DNA of 64,000 bases from Celeribacter persicus (GCF_003050785.1 NZ_QAOH01000005.1:124001-188000), one strand, 5' to 3'; positions 9,342 through 18,292 are shown, counted from the first letter of the stretch. Program-made: numbers and translations. Notes: generated from the sequence alone by a model not told the origin.

Positions 9342-10298
9342 TCAATTTGCGCCGCTGTCGCTCAGACCGAGCCGGTTCATCCGCCGGTAAAGCGTCGCAC
9401 GCCCGATCCCCAGTTCGCGTGCCGCAGCCGAGAGATTCCCCCCGGCTCGTGCAATCGCCCGCTTGAGCGCCGCGCGTTCGGCTCGTTCCAGAGCAGAGGT
9501 GGAATCGTCACGTCCAAGAATATCGGAGGCCGGGCGCGGCGCGATCTGACGGCCAAAGCCCAGCCCGTAGGCACGCCGTGCCGCACGGGTCGCACCGACG
9601 ATCAGGTCGTCCTGATCCACCGCCAGAAGCACGGCCCCTTCGGGGCGCTCTTCCGGGGCAGCAATGATCCGGGCTTTGGGATAGGCGGCGCGAAACGCCT
9701 CGGTCTCGATCTGTTTCGCGGTCTGGGCAACGACACCAGCGATGAGGCGGGCATAAGCTTCGGTCTGATCGGCACGACAGGACGAGACATCCAGCGCCGC
9801 GATCAGCTCCCCGTCGGGGCCAAAGATTGGCGCATCCATACAGGACATCGCCGTGTTGCGGCTCATGAAATGCTCGTCGCGATGGATCGTCAAAGCGCGC
9901 GCCTCGGTGATGCAGGTGCCGATCCCATTGGTTCCCTCGGCCTCCTCCGACCAGTCCGCCCCGGTCCAAAGCCCCCAGGCCTCAAAAATATCCGCATCGG
10001 CATCCTTCGAGCGCTGGTCGAGCACCACTCCGTCGCGATCCGTCATCAACACGGAACAGCCGGTATTGCCGACCATCTGGAACAATTGATCGAGCTTGGG
10101 CGCGGCAAGCCCCATGAAGCCCTCCAGCCGGGCACGGCGTTCGGCGATCTCCGCATCCGAGAAGCGACGCGGCCCCGGATCGCGGCTCGGATCGAGCCCG
10201 TGTTTTTGCAAAGACCGCCGCCAACTGGCCGTCAGACGCGTGCCTACGGAGCCCGATTCGACGGTAGAAATGATGTGTTCAGCGTGGTTTGTGCGCAT
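9342..10298 (-). CDS. AcoR-like GAF/Fis-HTH transcriptional regulator lacking AAA+ domain
   Basis: This 318-residue regulator resembles AcoR, the activator of acetoin and aldehyde genes. A GAF-type sensor spans roughly residues 60-190 (GTNGIGTCITEARALTIHRDEHF). The C-terminus is a Fis-type HTH (AGGNLSAAARELGIGRATLY). The sigma-54 AAA+ ATPase domain, with its GAFTGA loop and Walker A of classical AcoR, is missing. I choose the ATG at 10298 because GGGAGGAGG precedes it. The gene lies 138 bases upstream of the aldehyde dehydrogenase on the same strand and probably controls it. Confidence 0.87.
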   Translation of the reverse strand: MRTNHAEHIISTVESGSVGTRLTASWRRSLQKHGLDPSRDPGPRRFSDAEIAERRARLEGFMGLAAPKLDQLFQMVGNTGCSVLMTDRDGVVLDQRSKDADADIFEAWGLWTGADWSEEAEGTNGIGTCITEARALTIHRDEHFMSRNTAMSCMDAPIFGPDGELIAALDVSSCRADQTEAYARLIAGVVAQTAKQIETEAFRAAYPKARIIAAPEERPEGAVLLAVDQDDLIVGATRAARRAYGLGFGRQIAPRPASDILGRDDSTSALERAERAALKRAIARAGGNLSAAARELGIGRATLYRRMNRLGLSDSGAN

Positions 10299-10397
10299 CC
10301 TGGCCGCCTCCTCCCAAACGCGACGTCCGACAGGCTTACCATGGGTCAGGCACATTCGCCAAATCGTGATCCTGCAAATGCAGCCTCAGACCGCCCC

Positions 10398-10856
10398 TCA
10401 GACAGGCAGGGCCGTGGTCTTGAACACGGTGCGCATGGCAAAGGAGGATTGCATGGTCTGCACGCCTGGAAGGCGCACGAGCTGGCGGTGCACCTCGGCG
10501 AAATGGTCGGTGTCGGCGGCCACCACCTTGAGGATGTAATCCGCCTTGCCCGCCATCAGGTGACATTCGAGCACATCCGGGACATTGCGCACGGCCTTCT
10601 CGAAGGCGGCCAGAATATCGTCCGCCTGACTGGTCAGCGTCACCTCGACAAACACAGTGCTGCGCCGATCGAGCGCCCGCGGGTCGAGCAAAGCGACATA
10701 ATCGCGAATGATCCCCTCTGCCTCAAGCCGCTGCACCCGCCGGTGACAGGCCGAGCTCGACACATTGGCCTCCTGTGCCAGATCGGCATTGGAAATCCGA
10801 CCGCGACGCTGCAAAACTCGCAGAATACGGCGATCCGTGTCGTCAAGCTTGGTCAT
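10398..10856 (-). CDS. Lrp/AsnC family transcriptional regulator
   Basis: This 152-residue regulator has an N-terminal winged HTH (LDDTDRRILRVLQRRGRISNADLAQEANVSSS in two parts) and a C-terminal ligand-binding RAM domain (VTLTSQADDILAAFEKAV, ending in the typical SSFAMRTVFKTTALPV). Family members sense amino acids. No metabolic gene lies immediately divergent, so its target cannot be read from context. I use the ATG at 10856, with GGGAGAAG upstream, instead of a frame start at 10886. Confidence 0.9.
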   Translation of the reverse strand: MTKLDDTDRRILRVLQRRGRISNADLAQEANVSSSACHRRVQRLEAEGIIRDYVALLDPRALDRRSTVFVEVTLTSQADDILAAFEKAVRNVPDVLECHLMAGKADYILKVVAADTDHFAEVHRQLVRLPGVQTMQSSFAMRTVFKTTALPV

Positions 10857-10971
10857 CGCGCCATCTTCTCCCGCATTGGAAAGCATGCACGCAACAATCT
10901 CCCACGATTATTTTGTCAGGACAAGAGCGGCGGAAATCGCGAAACGTCACGTAGAATGGAGATGTGTCCCT

Positions 10972-10990
10972 TGCGGTGCAGCACACCGCA
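10972..10990. repeat. Inverted repeat TGCGGTG-CAGCA-CACCGCA
   Basis: A perfect 7-base-arm inverted repeat directly abuts the mscL terminator and lies 116 bases upstream of the Lrp/AsnC gene. It has no T-run on either strand. It may be an operator of the regulator or a second hairpin after mscL. Confidence 0.4.
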
Positions 10991-10991
10991 C

Positions 10992-11023
10992 AAAGGTCCG
11001 CGGTCTCCCGACTGCGGACCTTT
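10992..11023 (-). terminator. Terminator of mscL
   Basis: AAAGGTCCGC at 10992-11001 pairs perfectly with GCGGACCTTT at 11014-11023, with a 12-base loop, 18 bases after the mscL stop on the minus strand. Confidence 0.8.
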
Positions 11024-11040
11024 CATTGTTCTTGTCGCTC

Positions 11041-11469
11041 TTACTTCTTCAGAGAGTCACGAATTTCGAGCAGAACGTCGAGTTCGGATGGCCCGGCAGG
11101 AACCTCCGGAACGATCTCTTCCGGTTTTTCGGCCATAGATTTCACCTTATTGACATACCGGACAAGCATAAAGACCACGAAAGCAATAATCAGGAAGTTG
11201 ATCACCGCCATGATGAAGGAGCCATAGGCAAAAATCGACGCCCCGGCTTCACGCGCAGCCTCAAGGGAGGTGCCCGGCGCAACCTCGCCGGAAATCACGA
11301 AATAACGGTTCGTGAAGTCGAGCCCACCGGTGAAAATCCCGATGATCGGGTTGATCAGGTCATCGACCATGGATTTGACGATCGCGGTAAAGGCCGCGCC
11401 AACGATAATCCCGACGGCCATGTCCATGACATTGCCCTTGGCGATAAACGCTTTGAATTCTTTAAGCAT
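11041..11469 (-). CDS. mscL: Large-conductance mechanosensitive channel MscL
   Basis: MscL is a homopentameric inner-membrane channel that opens on membrane tension during osmotic downshock. The 142-residue sequence begins [20 protein letters not shown]. The first membrane helix is the well-known pore-lining [20 protein letters not shown], and the second membrane helix lies near residue 85 ([19 protein letters not shown]). A charged cytoplasmic helix ends the protein. It is a single gene with its own terminator. Confidence 0.96.
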   Translation of the reverse strand: MLKEFKAFIAKGNVMDMAVGIIVGAAFTAIVKSMVDDLINPIIGIFTGGLDFTNRYFVISGEVAPGTSLEAAREAGASIFAYGSFIMAVINFLIIAFVVFMLVRYVNKVKSMAEKPEEIVPEVPAGPSELDVLLEIRDSLKK

Positions 11470-11577
11470 TTTGAGGTTCCACTTCTATCCCACTGAACAC
11501 CGCACCTCTCCGGACACGGTCATGCACATTGCATAGCACAGAGCCGCACATGCGGAATGCTTTTTTTCCCATCGGAA

Positions 11578-11594
11578 CGCCATAAGTTATGGCG
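11578..11594. promoter_or_regulatory. 17-bp perfect palindrome before the GST gene
   Basis: CGCCATAAGTTATGGCG is a perfect palindrome with 8-base arms and one central base. It lies 28 bases upstream of the GST start codon, in the region divergent from mscL. No T-run follows on the right. The size and symmetry are typical of a dimeric repressor operator, but no adjacent regulator gene is seen. Confidence 0.5.
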
Positions 11595-11622
11595 CAAGTC
11601 GAACCGTTATCATGGAAAACCT

Positions 11623-12321
11623 ATGGCCTTTCTCAATCACCCGATCACCGCCCGTTGGCCCGCCCATCATCCCGAAAAGCTCCAGCTCTACTCCTTCCCG
11701 ACTCCCAATGGAGTCAAGGTTTCCACAGCGCTCGAAGAGATGGGGATCGACTATGAACCGCATCTCGTCACGCTCGCAGACGCTGATGTCAAAAGCCCCG
11801 AGTTCCTGTCGCTCAACCCGAACAACAAGATCCCCGCAATCATCGACCCGAACGGGCCGGATGGCGAACAGATCGAGCTTTTTGAGAGCGGAGCGATCCT
11901 GATCTATTTGGCGGAGAAGAGCGGCAAATTCCTCTCGAAAGACCCGAAGACGCGCTACGAGACAATCCAGTGGCTGATGTTCCAGATGGGTGGTGTCGGG
12001 CCGATGTTCGGCCAACTCGGCTTTTTCTACAAATTCGCAGGCGCGAAGATGGAAGACCCGACCGCACGCGAGCGCTACATCAACGAGACAAAGCGCCTGC
12101 TGAACGTGCTGGAACAGCGTCTTAAAGGTCGCGACTGGATCATGGGCGACTATTCCATCGCCGATATGGCCATCGCGCCCTGGCTCAACGCACTTGAATT
12201 CTACGGCGCGAAAGAGGTTGTCGGTTATCACGCGTTGAAAAACGTCCCCGCCTATGTCGAGCGCTTCTATGCCCGCCCGGCGGTCCAGCGCGCAAAAAAC
12301 ATCCCCGCACGACCGGAATAA
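11623..12321 (+). CDS. Glutathione S-transferase, YghU/disulfide-bond oxidoreductase type
   Basis: This 232-residue GST-fold protein has an N-terminal thioredoxin-like domain starting LQLYSFPTPNGVKVSTALEE, with the substrate-contact stretch NPNNKIPAIIDPNGP and the glutathione-binding ESGAILIYLAEK. The C-terminal helical domain contains WIMGDYSIADMAIAPW. The FxTPNGxKV start is the YghU-like subgroup, which reduces disulfides and organic hydroperoxides. I start at the ATG at 11623, preceded by GGAAAAC. A 17-bp palindrome lies just upstream. Confidence 0.9.
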   Translation: MAFLNHPITARWPAHHPEKLQLYSFPTPNGVKVSTALEEMGIDYEPHLVTLADADVKSPEFLSLNPNNKIPAIIDPNGPDGEQIELFESGAILIYLAEKSGKFLSKDPKTRYETIQWLMFQMGGVGPMFGQLGFFYKFAGAKMEDPTARERYINETKRLLNVLEQRLKGRDWIMGDYSIADMAIAPWLNALEFYGAKEVVGYHALKNVPAYVERFYARPAVQRAKNIPARPE

Positions 12322-12388
12322 CGCCATGGACCCTGCCTGTGTCACCGGATAGCATATCGCCACTCAGATTGTTCAGGCAAAATTACCG

Positions 12389-13858
12389 ATGACACAGGCC
12401 ATTTCACATCAGCCCGGCGTCTCAAAAGCCGCCGAGACCCGCGTCACCCGCCTCTTCTTCCTTGCGATCACCGCCTATTACGTTTTGCAGATCGTTCAAC
12501 GTCTGGCAATGGGTGGCGGTCTTGAGGCAGATGACGGTGAGATGCTCATGATGACGCCCGGAATGCAGTGGGGCTATGGCCCACAGCTTCCGTTCTACAA
12601 CTGGCTTCAGGTCGGTGTCTTCGCGATTCTCGGCAAGACGCTGTTCGGCATCACCTTTCTCAAACACTTCATGCTCTGGGCCACATTTGCCCTGCTCTTT
12701 GTCGGGCTGCGGGCCTGGTTGCCCGCAAAGCAGGCTGCCATCGCCAGCCTGTCGCTGTTCCTCATCCCGGACATCGCATGGGAAGCGGAGCGGATCACCA
12801 CCCATTCGAACGCCATGCTCGCAGCCATTTCCGGCACGTTCGCAGGCTTTCTCTGGGTGATGCGCACCGGACGCTGGCGCGACTGGATCTGGCTCGGACT
12901 GGCGGTCGGGATCGGTGGGATTTCCAAATACAACTACTGGGTGGTACCTGCCGCTTTGGTGCTGGTCGCCCTGACCATGCCCGAACCGCGAAAGGCTTTG
13001 CGCAGCCCTCGTGCCCTGATCGTGCCGGTCATGGCCGCCGCATTCTGTATCGGCCCCTATCTCTGGATGCAGGCTAACGCACGGCTTGCCATGGCCTCAG
13101 CGCATAAGTTCGAGTTGGATGAATCTCCGACGGCACTTCTTCCCGAAGGCGTCATCGAGTATCTCGGCGGTCTCGTCGCACTGCTGATGTTGCCCTTGAT
13201 CGTTGCAGGTGTCATGCATCTGCTCTCGCGCAAAGCCTCACGAAACCAGAACACAGCCCCCTGGCTCCCCGGGCTGATGCTGCGCATGGCGCTGTTGAGC
13301 ATGGTCGTCGGATTAGCGGTGGTGTGGTTCTCCGGCGCAGGCAAGGTGACCACGCGCTGGTTGCTTCCCATCGTCATTCCGCTTGTCCTTGCGATCTATC
13401 TCACGCTTGCACAGCGTATCAGCCGCAAGGCGACCATCGCCTTCACCCTCTCCCTGGCCCTGCTCGCCGTTGGCGTGTTCGCCGGGCTGGCCCATGACCG
13501 CTACAAGGACGGTGCCCGGCGCGATTTCGACTTCGAAGGTCTGGCGCAGCATATCGAGGCTTTGAAACTCCCTCCCGACACGGTGATTGTCAGCGGGTTT
13601 TACCTCGGTGGCAATCTGGCCTTGCTGCGCCCGGATTGGGATATCGCCTCGACCCTGCCCACCTCCATGCAGGACAGGGACGCCCCGCATGTGCTCTTCG
13701 TGAGCCGCTATGACGAAGACCTCGTCGCGCGGGCTGTATCTGTCGGCTGGAACGGGATCGAAACGGCCGTATTCGAACCGCGGGAACATATCGAACTGCC
13801 CGCACATCACAGCGATGCAACACTGTCGGTTTACTACCGATACGCACATAAGCAATGA
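12389..13858 (+). CDS. GT39-type polytopic glycosyltransferase (copy 1)
   Basis: This 489-residue integral membrane protein belongs to the GT-C superfamily (dolichyl-/polyprenyl-phosphate sugar transferases, ArnT/PMT-like). These move a sugar from a lipid carrier to lipid A, glycan or protein on the periplasmic face. The first periplasmic loop carries the acidic motif EADDGEM near residue 50, where family catalytic acids lie. About ten hydrophobic segments follow, and the conserved GPQLPFYNWLQ and GGISKYNYW motifs are shared with the next gene. The acceptor and sugar cannot be read. It ends 10 bases before copy 2, so the two form an operon. Confidence 0.82.
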   Translation: MTQAISHQPGVSKAAETRVTRLFFLAITAYYVLQIVQRLAMGGGLEADDGEMLMMTPGMQWGYGPQLPFYNWLQVGVFAILGKTLFGITFLKHFMLWATFALLFVGLRAWLPAKQAAIASLSLFLIPDIAWEAERITTHSNAMLAAISGTFAGFLWVMRTGRWRDWIWLGLAVGIGGISKYNYWVVPAALVLVALTMPEPRKALRSPRALIVPVMAAAFCIGPYLWMQANARLAMASAHKFELDESPTALLPEGVIEYLGGLVALLMLPLIVAGVMHLLSRKASRNQNTAPWLPGLMLRMALLSMVVGLAVVWFSGAGKVTTRWLLPIVIPLVLAIYLTLAQRISRKATIAFTLSLALLAVGVFAGLAHDRYKDGARRDFDFEGLAQHIEALKLPPDTVIVSGFYLGGNLALLRPDWDIASTLPTSMQDRDAPHVLFVSRYDEDLVARAVSVGWNGIETAVFEPREHIELPAHHSDATLSVYYRYAHKQ

Positions 13859-13868
13859 AGATAGCCAG

Positions 13869-15362
13869 ATGGCCATGACCTCCGCCCCTCGCTTTACTTC
13901 GATGTCAGAGCCCACACAGGACCGTATTTTTCTCGGCCTCGTGCTCGGGTATTTCATGGTCCAGACGATTTTGCGCACCGCCCTTGGCGGATCGTTCGAG
14001 ATGGACGAGGCCGAAATGATCGCGATGGCGCGCGACTTCCGGCTTGGTTACGGACCGCAATTGCCACTGTTCAACTGGCTTCAGGCGGCGGGGTTCAAAC
14101 TTTTTGGCGTCAACACCTTCGCGCTGACCGCAACCAAGAACGGATTGCTCTGTCTGACCTATGCGGGTGCCTATGTTGGGCTACGGCAGAAACTCCCCGT
14201 GCGTCTGTCGATTCTGGGCACGCTGGGGCTTTTGCTTTTGCCCAACCTGTCGTGGGAAGGACAACGCGCTGGCTCTCACACCATTGCGATGCTGGCGGCA
14301 ATGTCGTGGTGCTTCTGGGTTTTGATACGACAATGGCGCTCGCCGCGGTTCTGGCACTGGATCGTCTTTGGCTTTCTTCTCGCGGCAGGCGGATTGTCGA
14401 AATACAATTTCTGGCTCTTCCCGCTGACGCTGTTTCTGGCCGCCTTCTGGCATCCGGAGCTGCGTGCCGCGTTGTGGCGCCGCGAAGCGCTGATCAGCCT
14501 TGTTCTCGCGGGTCTGCTGCTCATCCTGCCTTATGGCTGGATCGTCACGCATATGGATCAGGCTCTCTCCTCCACCCGGAAATTCTACTATTACTCCAAC
14601 GAGTCCACTCTGTCCCCGCGTCAGCAAGGTCTCACGGAGTTCGTCACCCAGAGCCTTCTGGCGCTGCTCCTGACCCTCCTCACGCTGTTCTTCGCCTGGC
14701 TACCCGCACGCAAGACGCTGAGCAGCACTGGAGACGATCTGGGCATCGGGCCGTGGCTCATCCGCGCCGGTCTTCTGGGCTTGTTGCTCTCGCTCGGCGG
14801 AATCGTCATCTCCGGCACCAGCGACGTTCAGGCGCGCTGGCTGCTTCCCGCCCTCATTCCCCTCTCAGTGGGGCTTATGGTTCGGGGAGGCACCGCACTC
14901 TCCACCCGCGCCAGCCGCAATATCATGCGGTTTTGCGCGGTTCTCGCTCTGCTTCTGATTGCCGCTATGGCCGACATCCGGCTGCGCGGGGCGGGATCGG
15001 ATTCCATGCGGGTCGACCTTCTGGCCGATGAAATCGAGAGCCACTGTGCCCCGGGCTCATCCATCGCTTTCGACTCCATGGGTTATTACTTCCTCGGCAA
15101 TCTGAAATATCATCGCCCCGACTGGCTCGCCCTGCCCGCGCAACCGGAGCGCAGCGTGCCCGAGAGCGTCTCCTGTCTCGTTGTTGTGAACACGGATGAA
15201 CCCGCCCGTGCCGAGGCTGTATTGCAGACATACAACGTGGCCTCCCGCGTGATCGGCATACCTCAGCATTTCACCGCAACCCTGCCCTATCGCTTCGAGC
15301 CGCCAGAGGTCACGAAAACCGTGCCCTACTTCATTATCCAACTAAAAAACGGCGCCCAATAG
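13869..15362 (+). CDS. GT39-type polytopic glycosyltransferase (copy 2)
   Basis: This 497-residue protein is a diverged paralog of the preceding gene. The same landmarks recur in the same order: FEMDEAEM in the first loop, GYGPQLPLFNWLQ, and GGLSKYNFW, followed by a set of membrane helices and a soluble C-terminal segment with a HRPDW motif matching RPDW in copy 1. The ATG at 13869 follows the upstream stop closely, and a second ATG at 13875 is also possible. Tandem copies may act on different positions or form a heteromer. The stop codon lies inside the terminator hairpin. Confidence 0.82.
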   Translation: MAMTSAPRFTSMSEPTQDRIFLGLVLGYFMVQTILRTALGGSFEMDEAEMIAMARDFRLGYGPQLPLFNWLQAAGFKLFGVNTFALTATKNGLLCLTYAGAYVGLRQKLPVRLSILGTLGLLLLPNLSWEGQRAGSHTIAMLAAMSWCFWVLIRQWRSPRFWHWIVFGFLLAAGGLSKYNFWLFPLTLFLAAFWHPELRAALWRREALISLVLAGLLLILPYGWIVTHMDQALSSTRKFYYYSNESTLSPRQQGLTEFVTQSLLALLLTLLTLFFAWLPARKTLSSTGDDLGIGPWLIRAGLLGLLLSLGGIVISGTSDVQARWLLPALIPLSVGLMVRGGTALSTRASRNIMRFCAVLALLLIAAMADIRLRGAGSDSMRVDLLADEIESHCAPGSSIAFDSMGYYFLGNLKYHRPDWLALPAQPERSVPESVSCLVVVNTDEPARAEAVLQTYNVASRVIGIPQHFTATLPYRFEPPEVTKTVPYFIIQLKNGAQ

Positions 15363-15371
15363 GCGCCGTTT
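15347..15371. terminator. Bidirectional terminator overlapping the copy 2 stop codon
   Basis: AAACGGCGCC at 15347-15356 pairs perfectly with GGCGCCGTTT at 15362-15371 around a 5-base loop. A/T runs on both sides serve both the glycosyltransferase operon and the convergent pheT. The TAG stop (15360-15362) lies in the loop and the base of the right arm. Confidence 0.82.
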
Positions 15372-15395
15372 CTCAACTTACCATCGTCTTTGGCC

Positions 15396-17789
15396 TTAGC
15401 CGCGCAACGTACCGCCCGTGGCTTTCTCCACCTTGGCGATAATTTTTGCGGAGAGTTCCTCAAGGTCTTTCTCCTTGAGTGTCCCCTCGGTCGGCTGAAT
15501 ACGCACGGTGATGGCCAGAGATTTCTTGTCCTCGCCAAGCGAACCGCCGATGAACTCGTCGAAGATGCGCACATCCTCGATCAGCGCCTTATCGGCCCCG
15601 CCTGCGGCATTCACCACGTCAAGCGCCCGCACGTCCTTGTCGACGACAAAGGCAAAGTCGCGCTCAACGGCCTGAAGGTCGTTGGTAAAGAACGCAGAGC
15701 GCGCAATCTTGTTGCCGCGCGGCATGGGCGCCTCTTCGAGATAGACGGTAAAGGCCACGGCCGTACCTTTCACGCCCATCGCCTTGAGCACTTTCGGGTG
15801 CAGCTCGCCGAACTCGGCCAGAACCTTTTTCGGCCCGAGGCAAATCTTGCCCGACCGGCCCGGATGGAACCAAGGCGAACACTCGCGCAGGATTTGCGCC
15901 TTGGCCGGCGCACCGATGGCGGCCAGAACGGCCTCCGCATCGGCCTTCGCGTCATAGAGATCGACCACACGGCGCTCGCCATGCACGTCTTTCGCCCCTG
16001 TTGCACCCACGCGCAGACCGGAGATTTGCGCACGCTGCTCGCCCGGCTCGCCACCGAAGAACGCAGGGCCGCATTCGAATAGGTTCAAATCGGCAAAACC
16101 GCGAGCTTGGTTGCGCGTTGCCGCCGCCAGAAGACCGGGCAAAAGGTCCGGGCGCATGTGGCTCATCTCGGAACTGATCGGGTTTTCCAGACGCACCGCA
16201 TCCGTGCCGCCACCGAACAGCTCGGCGGATTTCTGGTCGATGAAGCTGTAGGTCACGCATTCGTTGAAGCCAAGCGCCGCCGCCTGATGCCGGGCCGCGC
16301 TTTCGCGCACCTGCATGGGTGTCAGGATTTGCTTGGCCACACCCGCCGGACGGCTCATCGGTTTCGGTTCCAGATGGGTCAGGCTCTCAACGCGCGCGAC
16401 CTCCTCGACCAGATCGGCCTCGCCCAAAACGTCCGGACGCCAGCTCGGCACGTTTGCCATCTCGCCGTCCATCACGAAGCCAAGGCTTTCCAGAATGGCC
16501 ACCTGACGCTCCGCCGGAATGTCCATGCCGACAAGGCTCTGCACCCGATCGGTATCGAGGCGATAAGCGCGGGACACATCCGGCACTGCACCAGCAACGA
16601 CCACCTCGGAGGCCTCGCCACCGCAAAGCTCCAAAATCATCGCCGTCGCATCGTCCAGCGCCTGCATGTTGTAGGCCGGATCGATGCCGCGTTCGTTGCG
16701 GTAACGCGCATCCGAGTTGATCTTGAGCGCACGGCCGCCTTTGGCGATGTCGAGATGGTTCCAGAACGCCGCCTCAACGAACACATCCGTGGTCTCGTCC
16801 GAACAACCGGTTTCCTCGCCGCCCATGATGCCGCCGATGCTCTCGACCTTGCCACCGGAGAAGATGCACATCGCGCCTTCGGGCATTTTGTAGGTCTTCT
16901 CGTCAAGCGCCAGTAACTCCTCGCCGCCTTTCGCGCGGTCGATCACCAGACCGTCTTTCACCGTCGCCGCATCGAACACGTGCAGCGGACGGTTGCGATC
17001 ATAGGTGAAGAAGTTGGTGACATCGACCAGAATGGAAATCGGACGCAGACCGATGGCGGTCAGGCGATCCTGCAACCATTTCGGCGAGGGACCGTTTTTC
17101 ACGCCCTTGATCAGACGCCCGGCAAAGACGTGACAGCCGTCCTTCGCGGCCTCTGTGATCTCGACCGAAATCGGGTTCGGGAATTTGCCCTCGACCGTTT
17201 CCGCCTTGAGCGGTTTCAACGTTCCAAGCCCACGGGCCGCCAGATCACGCGCCACGCCATGCACGCCCAACGCATCGGGGCGGTTCGGCGTAATCGCGAT
17301 CTCGATCACCGGGTCGACCTTCGCGGGCTGATGTTTCGCCAGCCAATCGGCAAACTCCATGCCGATCTCGCCGTCTTCCAGCTCGATGATGCCGTTGTGC
17401 TCGTCCGACAGCTCCAGCTCGCGCTCAGACGCCATCATGCCATGGCTCTCAACGCCGCGGATTTTGCCGACGGAAATGGTGATATCGAGGCCGGGTATAT
17501 ACATGCCGGGTTTCGCCAAGACGGCGGTGATCCCCGCCCGCGCGTTGGGCGCGCCACAGACAATCTGGGTCATGCCCTCATCCGTCTCGACCTGACAGAC
17601 CCGCAACTTGTCGGCGTCGGGGTGCTGCACGGCCTCTTTGACACGCACGAGTTTAAACCCCTTAAGCTTGTTGCGCGGGTTCTCGACGCCTTCGACCTCA
17701 AGCCCGAGATCGGTCAGCGCGTAAAGGATGTCATCGAGGCTGGCCTCGGTTTCCAGATGCTCTTTGAGCCAGGAGAGTGTGAATTTCAT
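15396..17789 (-). CDS. pheT: Phenylalanine--tRNA ligase beta subunit
   Basis: PheT forms the alpha2-beta2 synthetase that charges tRNA-Phe. The 797-residue length is normal. In order it shows the N-terminal [12 protein letters not shown], a tRNA-binding OB fold (VCQVETDEGMTQIVCGAPNA), the B3/B4 editing domain, the B5 domain, and a C-terminal anticodon-binding FDX-ACB domain (RDFAFVVDKDVRALDVVNAA). Its ATG overlaps the stop of an unknown gene by 4 bases, where pheS would normally be the direct neighbour. It probably depends on that gene for translational coupling. Confidence 0.97.
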   Translation of the reverse strand: MKFTLSWLKEHLETEASLDDILYALTDLGLEVEGVENPRNKLKGFKLVRVKEAVQHPDADKLRVCQVETDEGMTQIVCGAPNARAGITAVLAKPGMYIPGLDITISVGKIRGVESHGMMASERELELSDEHNGIIELEDGEIGMEFADWLAKHQPAKVDPVIEIAITPNRPDALGVHGVARDLAARGLGTLKPLKAETVEGKFPNPISVEITEAAKDGCHVFAGRLIKGVKNGPSPKWLQDRLTAIGLRPISILVDVTNFFTYDRNRPLHVFDAATVKDGLVIDRAKGGEELLALDEKTYKMPEGAMCIFSGGKVESIGGIMGGEETGCSDETTDVFVEAAFWNHLDIAKGGRALKINSDARYRNERGIDPAYNMQALDDATAMILELCGGEASEVVVAGAVPDVSRAYRLDTDRVQSLVGMDIPAERQVAILESLGFVMDGEMANVPSWRPDVLGEADLVEEVARVESLTHLEPKPMSRPAGVAKQILTPMQVRESAARHQAAALGFNECVTYSFIDQKSAELFGGGTDAVRLENPISSEMSHMRPDLLPGLLAAATRNQARGFADLNLFECGPAFFGGEPGEQRAQISGLRVGATGAKDVHGERRVVDLYDAKADAEAVLAAIGAPAKAQILRECSPWFHPGRSGKICLGPKKVLAEFGELHPKVLKAMGVKGTAVAFTVYLEEAPMPRGNKIARSAFFTNDLQAVERDFAFVVDKDVRALDVVNAAGGADKALIEDVRIFDEFIGGSLGEDKKSLAITVRIQPTEGTLKEKDLEELSAKIIAKVEKATGGTLRG

Positions 17790-18292
17790 TGGTTTGGCTC
17801 CTTTTTCGGTCTAGGGCCGTAAAGCAACATGCTCATTTCGTCTTCGGAAAGCAGATCATCAGGATGGGCATCTGAGCGAGCAAGCGTCATGGCCGAGACT
17901 TCTGTCTCTTTGCACTCAATAGACAGCCCACTGAACGTTACCTCATCTATTCCATCGCAAATTTTATCGTTCAAATTACGCACGGCAAAAAGTAGCTTCC
18001 GACAAGCAAGCACTACATCCTTGGGAGCATAAAGTACGATTGCGTTGAAGGTCAGGCGTGCAGCACGTTCAGCTTCTTTAAAATCATCAGTCCCCGCAGT
18101 ACGGTATAGCTGGATGTAGGCTGTGAAAAATTCACTGTATGCCTTTCTTTTATCCGCACGAATTTGAAGTTTGTGATCTTCACTCTTCTGCTTGGGGTAT
18201 GCTTTATAAGCGATCCACAAAGCGGTACCTGCCGCCACTAAAGCGGCAGAGAACGTCAAAAAGCCCTGTATGATACGAGGATCACAGATCAC
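17786..18292 (-). CDS. Unknown single-pass membrane protein inserted between pheS and pheT
   Basis: I do not recognise this 168-residue protein. One hydrophobic helix near the N-terminus ([20 protein letters not shown]) is followed by a charged, mostly helical soluble region, with an acidic end ([21 protein letters not shown]). It starts with GTG inside the pheS stop (GTGA) and ends inside the pheT start (ATGA), so both junctions are 4-base overlaps. Base composition is foreign: the 60-base lines at 17941 and 18121 count 40% and 35% G+C, against 62% in a sampled pheT line. This suggests recent acquisition with seamless fit into the operon. Confidence 0.75.
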   Translation of the reverse strand: MICDPRIIQGFLTFSAALVAAGTALWIAYKAYPKQKSEDHKLQIRADKRKAYSEFFTAYIQLYRTAGTDDFKEAERAARLTFNAIVLYAPKDVVLACRKLLFAVRNLNDKICDGIDEVTFSGLSIECKETEVSAMTLARSDAHPDDLLSEDEMSMLLYGPRPKKEPNQ

